A stretch of DNA of 64,000 nt from Micromonospora polyrhachis (GTDB lineage Bacteria; Actinomycetota; Actinomycetes; Mycobacteriales; Micromonosporaceae), in the NCBI RefSeq assembly GCF_014203835.1, contig NZ_JACHJW010000001.1, positions 1,116,001 through 1,180,000 on the forward strand, in the 5' to 3' direction. The stretch's first letter is position 1; the number at the start of each line of letters is the position of its first letter. Both the position numbers and the translations under genes were made by a program. This document shows, one piece after another, positions 27,559-36,200 of the stretch. The notes beneath the pieces are model-generated. The model saw only the letters and a list, made by a program, of their open reading frames with translations. It was not told the DNA's origin and searched no databases.

Positions 27559-29652
27559 ATGAAGACGCAGTCACTTTCGTTCGTGGCCGACACACTCGCC
27601 ACGTCCGGCCCCGTCGACGCCAGAAGCGTCCTGCGCTGCTTCCAGCACCCTGACGGAAGCCCGGACACCCTCCGCTGTGCGCTACTGCTCGCCGGTGGGC
27701 GGACACACAGCGAGCACCTTCTCGGCGAGGCGCTGCTGGGGCGGGTCGACCACGAGGAGGCCGCCGGCGCCGTTGCCAGGAACGTGGTGAGTCAGATCCT
27801 CGGCTGGCGAACGCGGTTGACCGGAGCTGAGGTCGTGGCCGGCCTGCTCGCCGCGGCCGGCGTGGCCAGGATCTTCATCTACGCCGGCACCTCGGAACTT
27901 GCCCTCGGCGACGCCATCGACCGGGTCGACGGGCTTCAGCTCAGCAACGGCCGAGGTGACAAGGAGTCCGCATTCATGGCGGCCGGTGCCTCGCTGCTGG
28001 AGCCAAACCGGGGCGTGGCCGTGCTGCACGGAGCCCGTGGCCTGACCAACGCCATGGGCGCCGTGGCCGACGCTCGGCGCAGCGAGGTCGGCACCCTCTA
28101 CATCGTCGGGCTGCCCTCCACCGGCTCGGCCCGCTTCCTTCCCCCGCACGGCGAATCGGGCCTGCTGGCCGGGTTGAGCGGTCTGGTCGACTGGCACTGG
28201 CAGGCCGGACCGGTCCCCGCCGATCCGGAGGGGTGCGGTCGGGAGGCACGGCACTTCGTCCACCAGTTCCGCCAGGCCCTCGCCTTCTCCGCCCGGGCAC
28301 CGTACCGACCGGCGGTGTTCGGCATCCCGCAGGACGCCGCGGAGCAGCGATGGCTGCCCCTCGACGCACTGGTGTCCCCGGCCACGGCCGAGCCGCCGCC
28401 CACCGTCGATCGGTCCGACCTCAAGGATGCCGTCGAGGAGATGATGAGGGCCGACCTCAAGGATGCCGTCGAGGAGATGATGAGGGCCGAACGTCCGCTG
28501 TTCATCGTCGACGACTACGCCCTGCGCCACACCGGGATCCGACCCGCGCTCGACCAGATCAGCACGGACCTTGGAGCCCCCGTGCTCCAGGTACGGTACC
28601 GCCGCGGCCCGATGCTCTTCGAACGGCTCAGGCAGGACGAGGTGCGCAACTTCGTCGGCTGGCTCGATCCGTTCCACCCGGCCCACCGGGACCTGCTCGA
28701 CCAGTGCGATCTGGTGGTGACGGTGGAGGACCGCAACATCTACGAGCGGGTCGTGGGCGCACTGCCCGAGTGCCGCAAGATCGCCGTCAACACCGACCCC
28801 GGCAAGGTGCTGAAGAACGAGTACCTGCAAGAAAAGGACCTGCTTGTGGTCGGCGACCCGGCCCGGGTGTTACGCGATGCGACAGAACTGTTCCAGGAGC
28901 GACGTGCCGCCACCCGCGCTCCGTGGTTCGGTCCGGATGCCCGAACTCCAGCTCCGGCCACCGTGGAGCCGGTATCGGCGAGTGTTCAACATGGACGACG
29001 GGCGGTGGTGCGGGCCCTGGCCGATGTCCTCGCCGGGTGGGAGCGGCCGGCGCTCGTCGACGACAGTCAGATGTTCGGCGGGCTGATCGCGGAGCACTAC
29101 GACGATCTGCCGAGCGGGTTGCGGGTCTTCGGCGGGCACGGCGCCTTCGTCGGCAGCGGGCTGTCGTACGCGACAGGGCTGGCCATCGCCACCGACGGGG
29201 TCCGGGTGATGTGCACCCTCGGCGACCAGGCCTTCACGAACTCCTTCCAGGGTCTCGTCGCGGCGGTACAGGAACGAGCCCGGATCTTGTACATCGTATG
29301 TAACAACGGTGAGTCCGTGTCGCTGAAGAAGCAGGGAGTCGCGTCGTACGGTGATCTTTCGCGGACGTACCTGTCGAACGTGCAGGGCCTGCGCTACCAC
29401 GCGGTCGCCCAGGCGATCGGCGTCCACACCGAAGAGGTCGCCGTTCCGATCGGTGGCCCAGCCGAGGAGGTCGACGCCGGCCTCCGGCGGCTCTCCGAGG
29501 CGCTGGGCAAGGCGGCGGCTGTTGACGGCCCCAGCCTGGTCGAGCTGGTGCTGCCGTCGGCACCCGAGGTGTGGGCGGGTATCTGGCTCACCCAGGGCTT
29601 CGAGCAAGCGCGGGCAGGCAACCGGGACCCGGACCCGGCACGGGCCCGATGA
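27559..29652 (+). CDS. Thiamine-diphosphate-dependent enzyme, acetolactate-synthase-like, with extra N-terminal region
   Basis: A 697-aa ThDP enzyme. Residues about 1-88 are an added region that I do not recognise. A PYR domain starts near 90 (LTGAEVVAGLLAAAGVARIF) and carries the glutamate of DKESAFMAAGAS. A middle domain lies near 300-440. The PP domain near 480-690 carries the cofactor motif GDQAFTNSF...NNGES, with GDQ instead of GDG. Relatives decarboxylate 2-oxo acids or transfer two-carbon units, including onto sugars. Between PYR and middle domains a 12-residue unit (DLKDAVEEMMRA) occurs twice in tandem. An AAAGG site precedes the ATG. It opens the second operon of the cluster. Confidence 0.75.
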   Translation: MKTQSLSFVADTLATSGPVDARSVLRCFQHPDGSPDTLRCALLLAGGRTHSEHLLGEALLGRVDHEEAAGAVARNVVSQILGWRTRLTGAEVVAGLLAAAGVARIFIYAGTSELALGDAIDRVDGLQLSNGRGDKESAFMAAGASLLEPNRGVAVLHGARGLTNAMGAVADARRSEVGTLYIVGLPSTGSARFLPPHGESGLLAGLSGLVDWHWQAGPVPADPEGCGREARHFVHQFRQALAFSARAPYRPAVFGIPQDAAEQRWLPLDALVSPATAEPPPTVDRSDLKDAVEEMMRADLKDAVEEMMRAERPLFIVDDYALRHTGIRPALDQISTDLGAPVLQVRYRRGPMLFERLRQDEVRNFVGWLDPFHPAHRDLLDQCDLVVTVEDRNIYERVVGALPECRKIAVNTDPGKVLKNEYLQEKDLLVVGDPARVLRDATELFQERRAATRAPWFGPDARTPAPATVEPVSASVQHGRRAVVRALADVLAGWERPALVDDSQMFGGLIAEHYDDLPSGLRVFGGHGAFVGSGLSYATGLAIATDGVRVMCTLGDQAFTNSFQGLVAAVQERARILYIVCNNGESVSLKKQGVASYGDLSRTYLSNVQGLRYHAVAQAIGVHTEEVAVPIGGPAEEVDAGLRRLSEALGKAAAVDGPSLVELVLPSAPEVWAGIWLTQGFEQARAGNRDPDPARAR
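28415..28490. repeat. Perfect 36-bp tandem duplication inside the ThDP gene
   Basis: Two adjacent identical 36-bp copies (28415-28450 and 28451-28486), with four bases of a third. They encode DLKDAVEEMMRA twice, and the frame is preserved. Complete identity suggests a recent duplication or a copy-number variable site. Confidence 0.9.
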
Positions 29653-29731
29653 CCACCGTCCGGCCGGTCGTCGGCACCTGGCGGCGATCACGCCTCTCCT
29701 CGCACCACGTTCCGTCCAGAAAGGAAACACC

Positions 29732-30943
29732 ATGCTCGGTGTACGACCCTCGGATCCCGAGGTCCTAGCGACCGCCGTCGCCGACATCCTGGTTGTCGCG
29801 GCGGACCCGGAATGCGCCCGGTCCTGCCTGTTCCTCTGGGAAAAGGCCCGCCCATGGGTGGAAGCAGCCGTCGACAGGGTCAAGGCGAACAAGGACGAGG
29901 AGGTCCGGTCGCTCGGTGAGCGACTGCTGGACGCTCCGGCCGACCCGGCGCGCTACCACGCGTTCAAGCAGGCGCTCCTGGCCAGGAGCGAAGACCCCAC
30001 GATGACGGAGGTCTTCGAGGCGGCCTGGGAGGCGGAGTGCGTCAACCGACTGGGTCACCACCTCGGCTCGCGCTACGTCGACGACGGCGCGCCGCAGGTA
30101 ACCGCCGATGACCTGCGTAGTTTGTCACCGGTGGCCCCGCCGGCGAGCGGTCCGGAGGCGGACGTTCTCATCGTCATCCCGTTCCAGGATCGCGACACCG
30201 GCGAAGTTCGCCTGCGGAACCTGCTGGCCTGTCTGCTCACGCTGCGCGATCAGTCCTACCCTCGGGACCGCTACCGGGTCGTGGTGGTCGAGTCGGACGA
30301 CGTGCCCCGATACCGGGACCTCATCGAGCCCCTCGTAGACGAGTACGTCTTCGCCCCGAAGTCGGGGATCTTCAACAAGTCCTGGGCGGTCAACGTGGGC
30401 GTGATGAACGCCGCGGGCCCGACCAAGGTGGTCTGCATCCTCGACGGCGACGTGCTGGCCGACCGCGAGTTCATCGCGCGCAACGCGGCCCGCTTCCAGA
30501 ACCCGGGCACCGGGGGTCATCTGACCTACCGGAACATGTTCTGCCTCAGCGATGTCGCCACATCGATCGCGATCCGCCAGCGGCTGGTGCACGGCGCCGG
30601 GCAGGCCGACCCCGAGACGTTGCGTGGCTTCATGCTACGCCGCCCACCGGGCTGCTGCGTCTGGGCGCGGATCAGCACGTTCCGCCGGATCGGTGGGATG
30701 GACGAGCGCTATGAAGGGTGGGGCGGCGAGGACAACGACTTCGCCTACCGGATGGACATCAACAGCAGCTTCGACACCTATCAGGACTGGCTTCTGCACA
30801 TGGCCCATCCGGCGGCGTCCGTCCTGACCGAGGACGGCGAGTTGCCCAACTCCGCCATTCCCGGGCTGAGCTGGCGTCCGACGGAGCCCATCGGACGCAT
30901 CGACCGGTTCGTGGCCGCCGACCTCTCGGGCACGCCCAACTGA
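29732..30943 (+). CDS. Glycosyltransferase with GT7C (galactosyltransferase-type) motif
   Basis: A 403-aa GT-A transferase. Residues about 1-130 are an all-helical region I do not recognise. The catalytic domain starts near 147 (ADVLIVIPFQDRDTG), its metal site is in CILDGDVLADREF near 240, and GYEGW-like sequence follows as ERYEGWGGEDNDFAYRM near 325. The last is the acidic GWGxED motif of Glyco_transf_7C transferases, which move galactose or related sugars. An AAGGAA site lies six bases before the ATG. It lies 79 bases after the ThDP gene and is likely cotranscribed. Confidence 0.8.
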   Translation: MLGVRPSDPEVLATAVADILVVAADPECARSCLFLWEKARPWVEAAVDRVKANKDEEVRSLGERLLDAPADPARYHAFKQALLARSEDPTMTEVFEAAWEAECVNRLGHHLGSRYVDDGAPQVTADDLRSLSPVAPPASGPEADVLIVIPFQDRDTGEVRLRNLLACLLTLRDQSYPRDRYRVVVVESDDVPRYRDLIEPLVDEYVFAPKSGIFNKSWAVNVGVMNAAGPTKVVCILDGDVLADREFIARNAARFQNPGTGGHLTYRNMFCLSDVATSIAIRQRLVHGAGQADPETLRGFMLRRPPGCCVWARISTFRRIGGMDERYEGWGGEDNDFAYRMDINSSFDTYQDWLLHMAHPAASVLTEDGELPNSAIPGLSWRPTEPIGRIDRFVAADLSGTPN

Positions 30944-31066
30944 TCGGTGCCGGCCACGGCTGATCGGTGCCGACCGCAGCTGTCGCAGGCCGACCGACCG
31001 TTCCGCGAGTGCCGACCGTTCCGCCGACCGTTCCGCGAGTGCCGACCGTTCCCGAGTGCCGAGCGT
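30941..31066. repeat. Short tandem repeats before the YvcK-like gene
   Basis: Two arrays are adjacent. TGATCGGTGCCG-type 20-bp units lie at 30941-30960 and 30961-30980; the first includes the stop codon of the preceding gene. A 30-bp unit containing GACCGTTCCGCGAGTGCC lies at 30994-31023 and 31024-31053, with a decayed third copy to 31066. They fill the gap before the ribosome binding site of the next gene. Confidence 0.8.
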
Positions 31067-31085
31067 TCACCGAGGAGGTGTAGGA

Positions 31086-31985
31086 GTGACCAATCCTGGA
31101 GTTGCGAACGAACGACCGCGAGTCGTCGTCATCGGCGGTGGCCGCGGACTCACCGCGGCGGTGCGGGCGGCACGGATGTACGCGGGTCACGTCACCATGG
31201 TGGTGTCTACCGCCGACGACAGCGGATCGAGCGGGCGGCTGCGCGGTTCGATGGGGATCGCGGCCCCCGGCGACCTGCGGCGATGCCTGGTCGCGATGGC
31301 CGGGCGTGAGGACGATCCGGTCGGCCGAGCGTTCGAGTACCGCTTTGACGGTACCGACATCGACGGGCACGCGCTGGGCAACCTGCTGCTCGCCGGCCTG
31401 ACCGCGGTCTGTGGCGACTTCCTCGGGGCCATCGAGGAGACCAGCCGGCTGCTCGGCATCGATCCGGCCGTCGCCCAGGCGTTGCCGTCCACGGTCGACC
31501 TGGTCGACCTGCACGCGACAACCGTCGACGGCACCGAGGTCGTCGGGCAGTACGCCGTATCGAAGACGGCGGGGATCGAGCGGGTGGCACTTTACCCGAA
31601 GGACGTCAGGGCACCGGAGAGTGCCGTCGCGGCGATCCTGGGGGCCGACCAGATCGTGCTGGGGCCCGGATCCCTTTACACCTCGGTCCTGGCGGCGGCG
31701 CTGGTGAAGGACATCCAGAGCGCCCTGGCCGCGACCACGGCCCGGATGGTCTACGTCTGCAATCTGGAGCCCGAAGACGCGGAAACTCGCGGCTACGACG
31801 TGGCCGAGCACGTAGCCGCACTGATCACGCACGGTGTCGAACCCGATGTCGTACTGGTCAACCGCGACTGCGTCCTGCCGATGGGAAACGTCACGATCGA
31901 CGTCGTCGAGGCCGCTCTGGCGCGGCCCGACAGCGACGTCCACGACAGCGACAAGTTAGCCGCCGCACTGACCGTGCTGACGTAG
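31086..31985 (+). CDS. YvcK/CofD-like protein
   Basis: A 299-aa member of the CofD/YvcK family. The signs are VVVIGGGRGLTAAVRA near residue 12, STADDSGSSGRLRG near 40, APGDLRRCLVAMAG near 60, HALGNLLLAGL near 97 and GPGSLYTSVLAAALVKDI near 195. CofD joins a phosphorylated three-carbon acid to a flavin-like acceptor, while YvcK binds UDP-N-acetylglucosamine and affects carbon flow and cell wall. The ADDSGSSGRLR form is YvcK-like. The usual YvcK gene lies beside rapZ and whiA; this copy is inside a glycan cluster, so a UDP-sugar-related or transferase role is plausible. GGAGGTG lies six bases before the GTG. Confidence 0.8.
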   Translation: MTNPGVANERPRVVVIGGGRGLTAAVRAARMYAGHVTMVVSTADDSGSSGRLRGSMGIAAPGDLRRCLVAMAGREDDPVGRAFEYRFDGTDIDGHALGNLLLAGLTAVCGDFLGAIEETSRLLGIDPAVAQALPSTVDLVDLHATTVDGTEVVGQYAVSKTAGIERVALYPKDVRAPESAVAAILGADQIVLGPGSLYTSVLAAALVKDIQSALAATTARMVYVCNLEPEDAETRGYDVAEHVAALITHGVEPDVVLVNRDCVLPMGNVTIDVVEAALARPDSDVHDSDKLAAALTVLT

Positions 31986-32021
31986 TCAGCCGACAGCAAA
32001 CGATGAACGGAGGTATGAGCG

Positions 32022-32816
32022 TTGGTTATGTTCACGCTGGCCTGCGCATTCCACAACACCGACCGGTTGCTCGAACGGACGCTGCCACTCGCGCTGCGCT
32101 CGCTCACCCAACCAACCCGCCACGAGTTCGAGGTCCTGCTGGTCGCCGACCGCTCCCCCGACGAGACGGTCGCCCGGTTGTTGCCGAGGCTGGCCGAGTT
32201 CGGCGTGGACGAGTTGCGGTTCCGCAGAACCAACCGGCTGTCCTATCCCGGACTCGGGTCGAACAACTTCCACGCCAACAACTTCACGACCACCAGACCG
32301 TATCTGGTCTCGTTCACCGACGACTCTTTCATCTGGAAGACCGACGAATCGTTCGACGTGTTGGACGCGATGGCTGGGATATTCGAACGGCACCCGGCGG
32401 TAACCCTCATCAACAAGGTCGACGACCACGATGAGTGGGACTCGCCGCTGATCGACCTCGGCCCCGAGATCGAGAGCGGCGTGCGCTCGGTCAACCGGGT
32501 GATCGATCAGCTCATCGCCTACGACACTGGCCGATTCGAGCCGGTCGCACGACAGTTCGGTGCCTGGGACCGGGAGACCTTCAGCGGCGACATGGGCATC
32601 CGCTACCACTGGGAACACCTCGCCAGCCACGTCGGGCGGACCGCCGGTCGCAAGATCGCCCGGCCGGAGACGTGGCCGCTCCGGGTTCGGCACTGTGACC
32701 TGCGGCTGGATCCGGACAGTATCCACGGCACCCAGGACGAGGATGTGAAGCTGAAGTGCTTTGACAACCTCCTGCGCAGCCAAGGCCTGAACAAACACTC
32801 CGGACCGGCAGACTAG
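32022..32816 (+). CDS. Glycosyltransferase, GT-A fold
   Basis: A 264-aa protein of GT2-like build. It starts FTLACAFHNTDRLLERTLPL, has a LLVADRSPDETVA loop near 43, and an aspartate pair in VSFTDDSFIW near 95 as the likely metal motif. No membrane helix is visible. The start is uncertain: TTG at 32022 lies eight bases after GGAGG, whereas the ATG at 32028 is 14 bases away. It lies 36 bases after the YvcK-like gene and 15 bases before the next. The donor may be a product of the two sugar-nucleotide enzymes that follow. Confidence 0.7.
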   Translation: MVMFTLACAFHNTDRLLERTLPLALRSLTQPTRHEFEVLLVADRSPDETVARLLPRLAEFGVDELRFRRTNRLSYPGLGSNNFHANNFTTTRPYLVSFTDDSFIWKTDESFDVLDAMAGIFERHPAVTLINKVDDHDEWDSPLIDLGPEIESGVRSVNRVIDQLIAYDTGRFEPVARQFGAWDRETFSGDMGIRYHWEHLASHVGRTAGRKIARPETWPLRVRHCDLRLDPDSIHGTQDEDVKLKCFDNLLRSQGLNKHSGPAD

Positions 32817-32831
32817 TTGAGGAGCAGCCAC

Positions 32832-33851
32832 GTGTTGGACAACAGCATTCGGGACGGGTCGCTGAGCCGCTTTCGGCGAGCTGTCGTCACCGGAGGAGGC
32901 GGCTTCGTCGGCTCGTACGTCGCCGAGCAGCTCCTCGACTCCGGCCTGGACGTCATCTGCGTCGACAACTTCTCCACCGGGCACCCCAGCTACATCGAGC
33001 ACCTGCGGGACCGGCCCGGCTTCACACTGTTGGAGGCCGACGTCACCGAGGAGTTCGAGGCGCCGGAGGGAATCGACCTCGTGCTTCACCTCGCCTCACC
33101 CGCGTCGATACCGGAGTTCGCGCGGCTCCCCATCGAGACGATGCTGGTGGGCAGTGCCGGCACCTACCACACGTTGCGCCTGGCGCACCGACACGGGGCG
33201 AGGTATGTGCTCGCGTCGACCTCGGAGATCTACGGAGATCCGCAGCAGCACCCCCAGAGCGAACAGTACTGGGGAAATGTCAACCCGATCGGCGCCCGTT
33301 CGGTCTACGACGAGGCGAAGCGTTATGCCGAGGCGATGACCGTCGCGTACGGCAGCAAGTTCGGCGTGAGTGTGGGAATCGCCCGCATCTTCAACAGCTA
33401 CGGTCCTCGCATGCGGCCCGACGGCCGGGTGATCTCAGGCTTCGTCGCGCAGGCCGTCGCGGGCCTGCCGCTGCGGATCCACGGCGACGGCGCGCAGACC
33501 CGATCGCCCTGCTTCGTCGAGGACACTGCCCGCGGCATCCTCGCGATCGCGGCGAGCGACTACCAGCGGCCCATCAACATCGGCAACACCGAGGAGGTCA
33601 CGATCCACGACCTGGCTCTCATGATCCGCAAGGTCGCCGGCAGTTCCTCGCCGATCGAGTACGTCGCGGCGGACGAGGACGACCCCCGACAGCGCTGTCC
33701 CGACATCACTCTGGCGAAACAGGAACTGGGCTGGGAGCCGCAGGTTCCGCTCGCCGAGGGGCTTCGGCGCACGGTCGACGACGCGGTGCAGGCACGGCGG
33801 TCCACGAACCCGGGCGTTTCCACCGGCGAACAAGAACGCGAGGAGGGATAG
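32832..33851 (+). CDS. UDP-glucuronate decarboxylase-like (UDP-xylose synthase) enzyme
   Basis: A 339-aa extended SDR. The cofactor loop is VTGGGGFVGSYVAEQL near residue 18. The segment WGNVNPIGARSVYDEAKRYAEA near 150-170 carries the Tyr/Lys pair and matches the very characteristic UXS motif (NPxGxRSxYDExKRxxE). RIFNSYGPRM follows. The expected reaction is NAD-dependent decarboxylation of UDP-glucuronate to UDP-xylose or its 4-keto form. The gene that makes UDP-glucuronate follows it directly, with a one-base overlap. GGAG lies before the GTG at 32832; a TTG at 32817 is less likely. Confidence 0.8.
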   Translation: MLDNSIRDGSLSRFRRAVVTGGGGFVGSYVAEQLLDSGLDVICVDNFSTGHPSYIEHLRDRPGFTLLEADVTEEFEAPEGIDLVLHLASPASIPEFARLPIETMLVGSAGTYHTLRLAHRHGARYVLASTSEIYGDPQQHPQSEQYWGNVNPIGARSVYDEAKRYAEAMTVAYGSKFGVSVGIARIFNSYGPRMRPDGRVISGFVAQAVAGLPLRIHGDGAQTRSPCFVEDTARGILAIAASDYQRPINIGNTEEVTIHDLALMIRKVAGSSSPIEYVAADEDDPRQRCPDITLAKQELGWEPQVPLAEGLRRTVDDAVQARRSTNPGVSTGEQEREEG

Positions 33852-35197
33852 TGCACGTGATCTCCGTAGTGGGATGCGGGTATCTGGGCGTCACGCACGC
33901 CGCGGGCATGGCGGAACTCGGGCACGACGTGATCGCCGTCGACGTCGACGCCGCCAAGATCTCGGCGCTGGCCAGCGGCCGTGTGCCGTTCTTCGAGCCC
34001 GGCCTCGACGAACTGGTCGGCCGGCATCTCGCCTCAGGAAGACTGCGGTTCACCACGTCGTACGAGGAGGCCGCGACCGCCGACGTCCACTTCATCTGCG
34101 TCGGCACGCCCCAGCAGAGCAACGGCACCAGCGCCGACCTGAGCCATCTGGACGCCGTGGTCGAGCAGTTGGGCCCGCACCTGGTAAGCGAGTGCCTCGT
34201 CGTCGGAAAATCGACGGTTCCGGTGGGTACCGCAGCGCGTCTGGCCGCCAAGCTCCACGCCGTCGCTCCGGCCGGCGAGAACGTGTCGGTCGCCTGGAAC
34301 CCCGAGTTTCTCAGCGAGGGCAAGGCGATCTCCGACACGCTGCACCCCGAACGGCTCGTCCTCGGCGTCCCGCATGCCCGGGCCGAGCAGATGCTGCGGG
34401 AGGTCTACGCCCGGATCATCGACGCGGGAGTTCCCGTGGTCGTGGCGGACCTGCCCACCGCCGAAGTGATCAAATCGGCGGCGAATTCCTTCATGGCCAC
34501 CAAACTCTCGTTCATCAACGCGATATCCGAGTTCTGCGACGCGAGTGGCGCCGACATCACGGTCGTCACCCAGGCACTCGCGTACGACACGCGAATCGGC
34601 GGCAAGTTCTTCACCTCGGGGCTCGGATTCGGTGGCGGCTGCGTTTCCAAGGACATCCGGGCACTCCTGGCCCGAGCGGACGAACTGGGGGTCGGCCACG
34701 CGCTGGCCTTCCTCGCCGAGATAGACGCGGTGAACATGCGCTGCCGCGACCGGGTGGTGGAACTCCTTCGCAAGCAGTGCGGTGGATCCTTCACCGGCCG
34801 ACGTATAGCGGTCCTCGGGGCCGCCTTCAAGCCGGGCACCGACGACATCCGGGACTCCCCCGCGCTGCATGTGGCGAATGTGATCCACCGCGAGGACGGC
34901 GAGGTCGCCGTCTACGACCCTCGGGCGATGGACAATGCTCGGCGGGCATTCCCGGAGTTGGGCTACGCGCCCACGCTGTTGGACGCCGTGCGGGGTGCAG
35001 ACGCCGTCGCCCTGCTCACCGACTGGGACGAGTTCGCGGTAGCCGATCCGTACCTCCTCGGCGAGGAGGTCAAACAGCGCAACGTCGTCGACGCGCGCCA
35101 CCTGCTCGACACGGCCGGGTGGCAGGCGGCCGGCTGGAACTACGCAGCGCCCGGACGCCCCGCACTCCAGCAGCGAGTGCCCGCGCCGTCGATCTAG
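33851..35197 (+). CDS. UDP-glucose 6-dehydrogenase
   Basis: A 448-aa nucleotide-sugar dehydrogenase (UDP-glucose + 2 NAD+ to UDP-glucuronate). It has the NAD site VVGCGYLGVTHA at the N-terminus, the substrate-handling WNPEFLSEGKAI near 145, and a middle helix with IKSAANSFMATKLSFINAISE near 212. The catalytic cysteine is in GFGGGCVSKD near 262, and GAAFKPGTDDIRDSP is near 320. The start GTG shares one base with the stop of the UXS-like gene. Its own TAG stop (35195-35197) lies inside the CTAG that flanks an IS982-type insertion; rejoining the flanks restores the same stop, so the gene is intact. Confidence 0.9.
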   Translation: MHVISVVGCGYLGVTHAAGMAELGHDVIAVDVDAAKISALASGRVPFFEPGLDELVGRHLASGRLRFTTSYEEAATADVHFICVGTPQQSNGTSADLSHLDAVVEQLGPHLVSECLVVGKSTVPVGTAARLAAKLHAVAPAGENVSVAWNPEFLSEGKAISDTLHPERLVLGVPHARAEQMLREVYARIIDAGVPVVVADLPTAEVIKSAANSFMATKLSFINAISEFCDASGADITVVTQALAYDTRIGGKFFTSGLGFGGGCVSKDIRALLARADELGVGHALAFLAEIDAVNMRCRDRVVELLRKQCGGSFTGRRIAVLGAAFKPGTDDIRDSPALHVANVIHREDGEVAVYDPRAMDNARRAFPELGYAPTLLDAVRGADAVALLTDWDEFAVADPYLLGEEVKQRNVVDARHLLDTAGWQAAGWNYAAPGRPALQQRVPAPSI

Positions 35198-36200
35198 ATG
35201 ATTGAGTCCTAAATTCTTGCTGGTCAATGGTCGTATGCGATGAGTGATCTTGGGTTGGGTGCGCCGATGTTGGTGTTGTGCCAGATCACGGCGGCCAGGG
35301 CGAGTAGGCGTTGACCGACGCGGGCGAACAGGCCGTCGTGTCGGCGGGCTCCGTGTCGTTCCAGGGAGAGCTGGCCTTTCAGGCTCTGGAAGATCGACTC
35401 GATCCATTGGCGGGCGCGGAGCAGGGCTTTCTCGGCCGGGGTGCGTGGGGCGTCGGCTGTGGCGTTGGCGCGTTTCGGGCGGACCAGGTGGATGCTGCGC
35501 AGGTCGCAGAACTGGTCGAACTCCGGGCTGGCGAAGCCACGGTCGGCCAGGATGACCTGCCCGTCGGCGATCAGGTGGTGGTCGGCCTCGATGAGGGCGG
35601 CCATCACCTCCCGTTCGTCGAGTTTCGGGTTGGCCAGGCACCACAGCACGGGCATGCCCTCGGCTGTGGCCAGTAGATACAGGCGCATGCCCCAGAAGTA
35701 GCGGGAGTGTGAGGCGCTGTAGCCGTAGCTGGCATGCCCGGCCAGGTCCGAACGTTTCGTGGTCTCCCGTGAGGTGCCGCACGGTACCGGGGTGGAGTCG
35801 ATCAACCTGAGGATCGGGGCACTCGAAGGGGTGACCTGGGCCAGGGCCCGGAGCACGGTGGCGATGAGCTGACCGCTGCCGCGGACCCGTTTGCCGTAGC
35901 CGGACGCGGTCGGCAGGTACGGGAACATGCCTTGCAGGTGGGTGCCGGCCCAGCGGATCCAGTGCCGTTCACGAGGGAAGTCGAACAGGACCTGGGTGAT
36001 CATCAGGCAGACCAGTTCGGCGTCGGACAACTGCTGGGGCCGGCCGGGACGGCGGCGACGCGGTACCAGGTGATCGTCTACGAACACGTACAGTGCGGTC
36101 AGAAGGGTGTTGATGTCAGCTGTCACGAGCAGACAACGACACCCTTCCCTATTTCAGTACGCCAGCACCTCCCACCAGCAAAGATTTAGGACTCAATCAT
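35198..36200 (-). mobile_element. IS982-family insertion sequence, complete
   Basis: A 1003-bp element with 26-bp terminal inverted repeats at 35198-35223 and 36175-36200 that match at 24 positions (ends ATGATTGAGTCCTAAAT). It holds one transposase gene. Both outer flanks are CTAG (35194-35197, 36201-36204), either a 4-bp target duplication or, since CTAG is palindromic, an extension of the repeats. The element looks intact and possibly active. Confidence 0.9.
35224..36126 (-). CDS. IS982 family transposase
   Basis: A 300-aa DDE transposase. The three acidic residues are likely in LRLIDSTPVP, VILADRGFASPEF and RQWIESIFQSLKG, with the family end (LALAAVIWHNTNIGAPNPRSL). Its length and the 1-kb element size are typical of IS982. 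The stop codon is followed directly by the left terminal repeat. No frameshift is present. Confidence 0.9.
   Translation of the reverse strand: MTADINTLLTALYVFVDDHLVPRRRRPGRPQQLSDAELVCLMITQVLFDFPRERHWIRWAGTHLQGMFPYLPTASGYGKRVRGSGQLIATVLRALAQVTPSSAPILRLIDSTPVPCGTSRETTKRSDLAGHASYGYSASHSRYFWGMRLYLLATAEGMPVLWCLANPKLDEREVMAALIEADHHLIADGQVILADRGFASPEFDQFCDLRSIHLVRPKRANATADAPRTPAEKALLRARQWIESIFQSLKGQLSLERHGARRHDGLFARVGQRLLALAAVIWHNTNIGAPNPRSLIAYDH

Larger units (their letters stand above)
14294..35197. other. Glycan/glycolipid biosynthesis cluster
   Basis: Nearly all genes lie on the plus strand: UPF0104 protein, GT2, SARP, UbiA/DPPR-synthase-like, GT4, GT2, epimerase, EEP protein, ThDP enzyme, GT7C-type transferase, YvcK/CofD-like, GT, UXS-like and UDP-glucose dehydrogenase. 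Tight spacing is seen within 20.8-25.1 kb and within 27.6-35.2 kb. Only the MFS and SDR genes face the other way. The product is unknown; a secreted or lipid-linked glycan containing xylose or glucuronate and a ribose-derived pentose is my inference. Confidence 0.55.
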
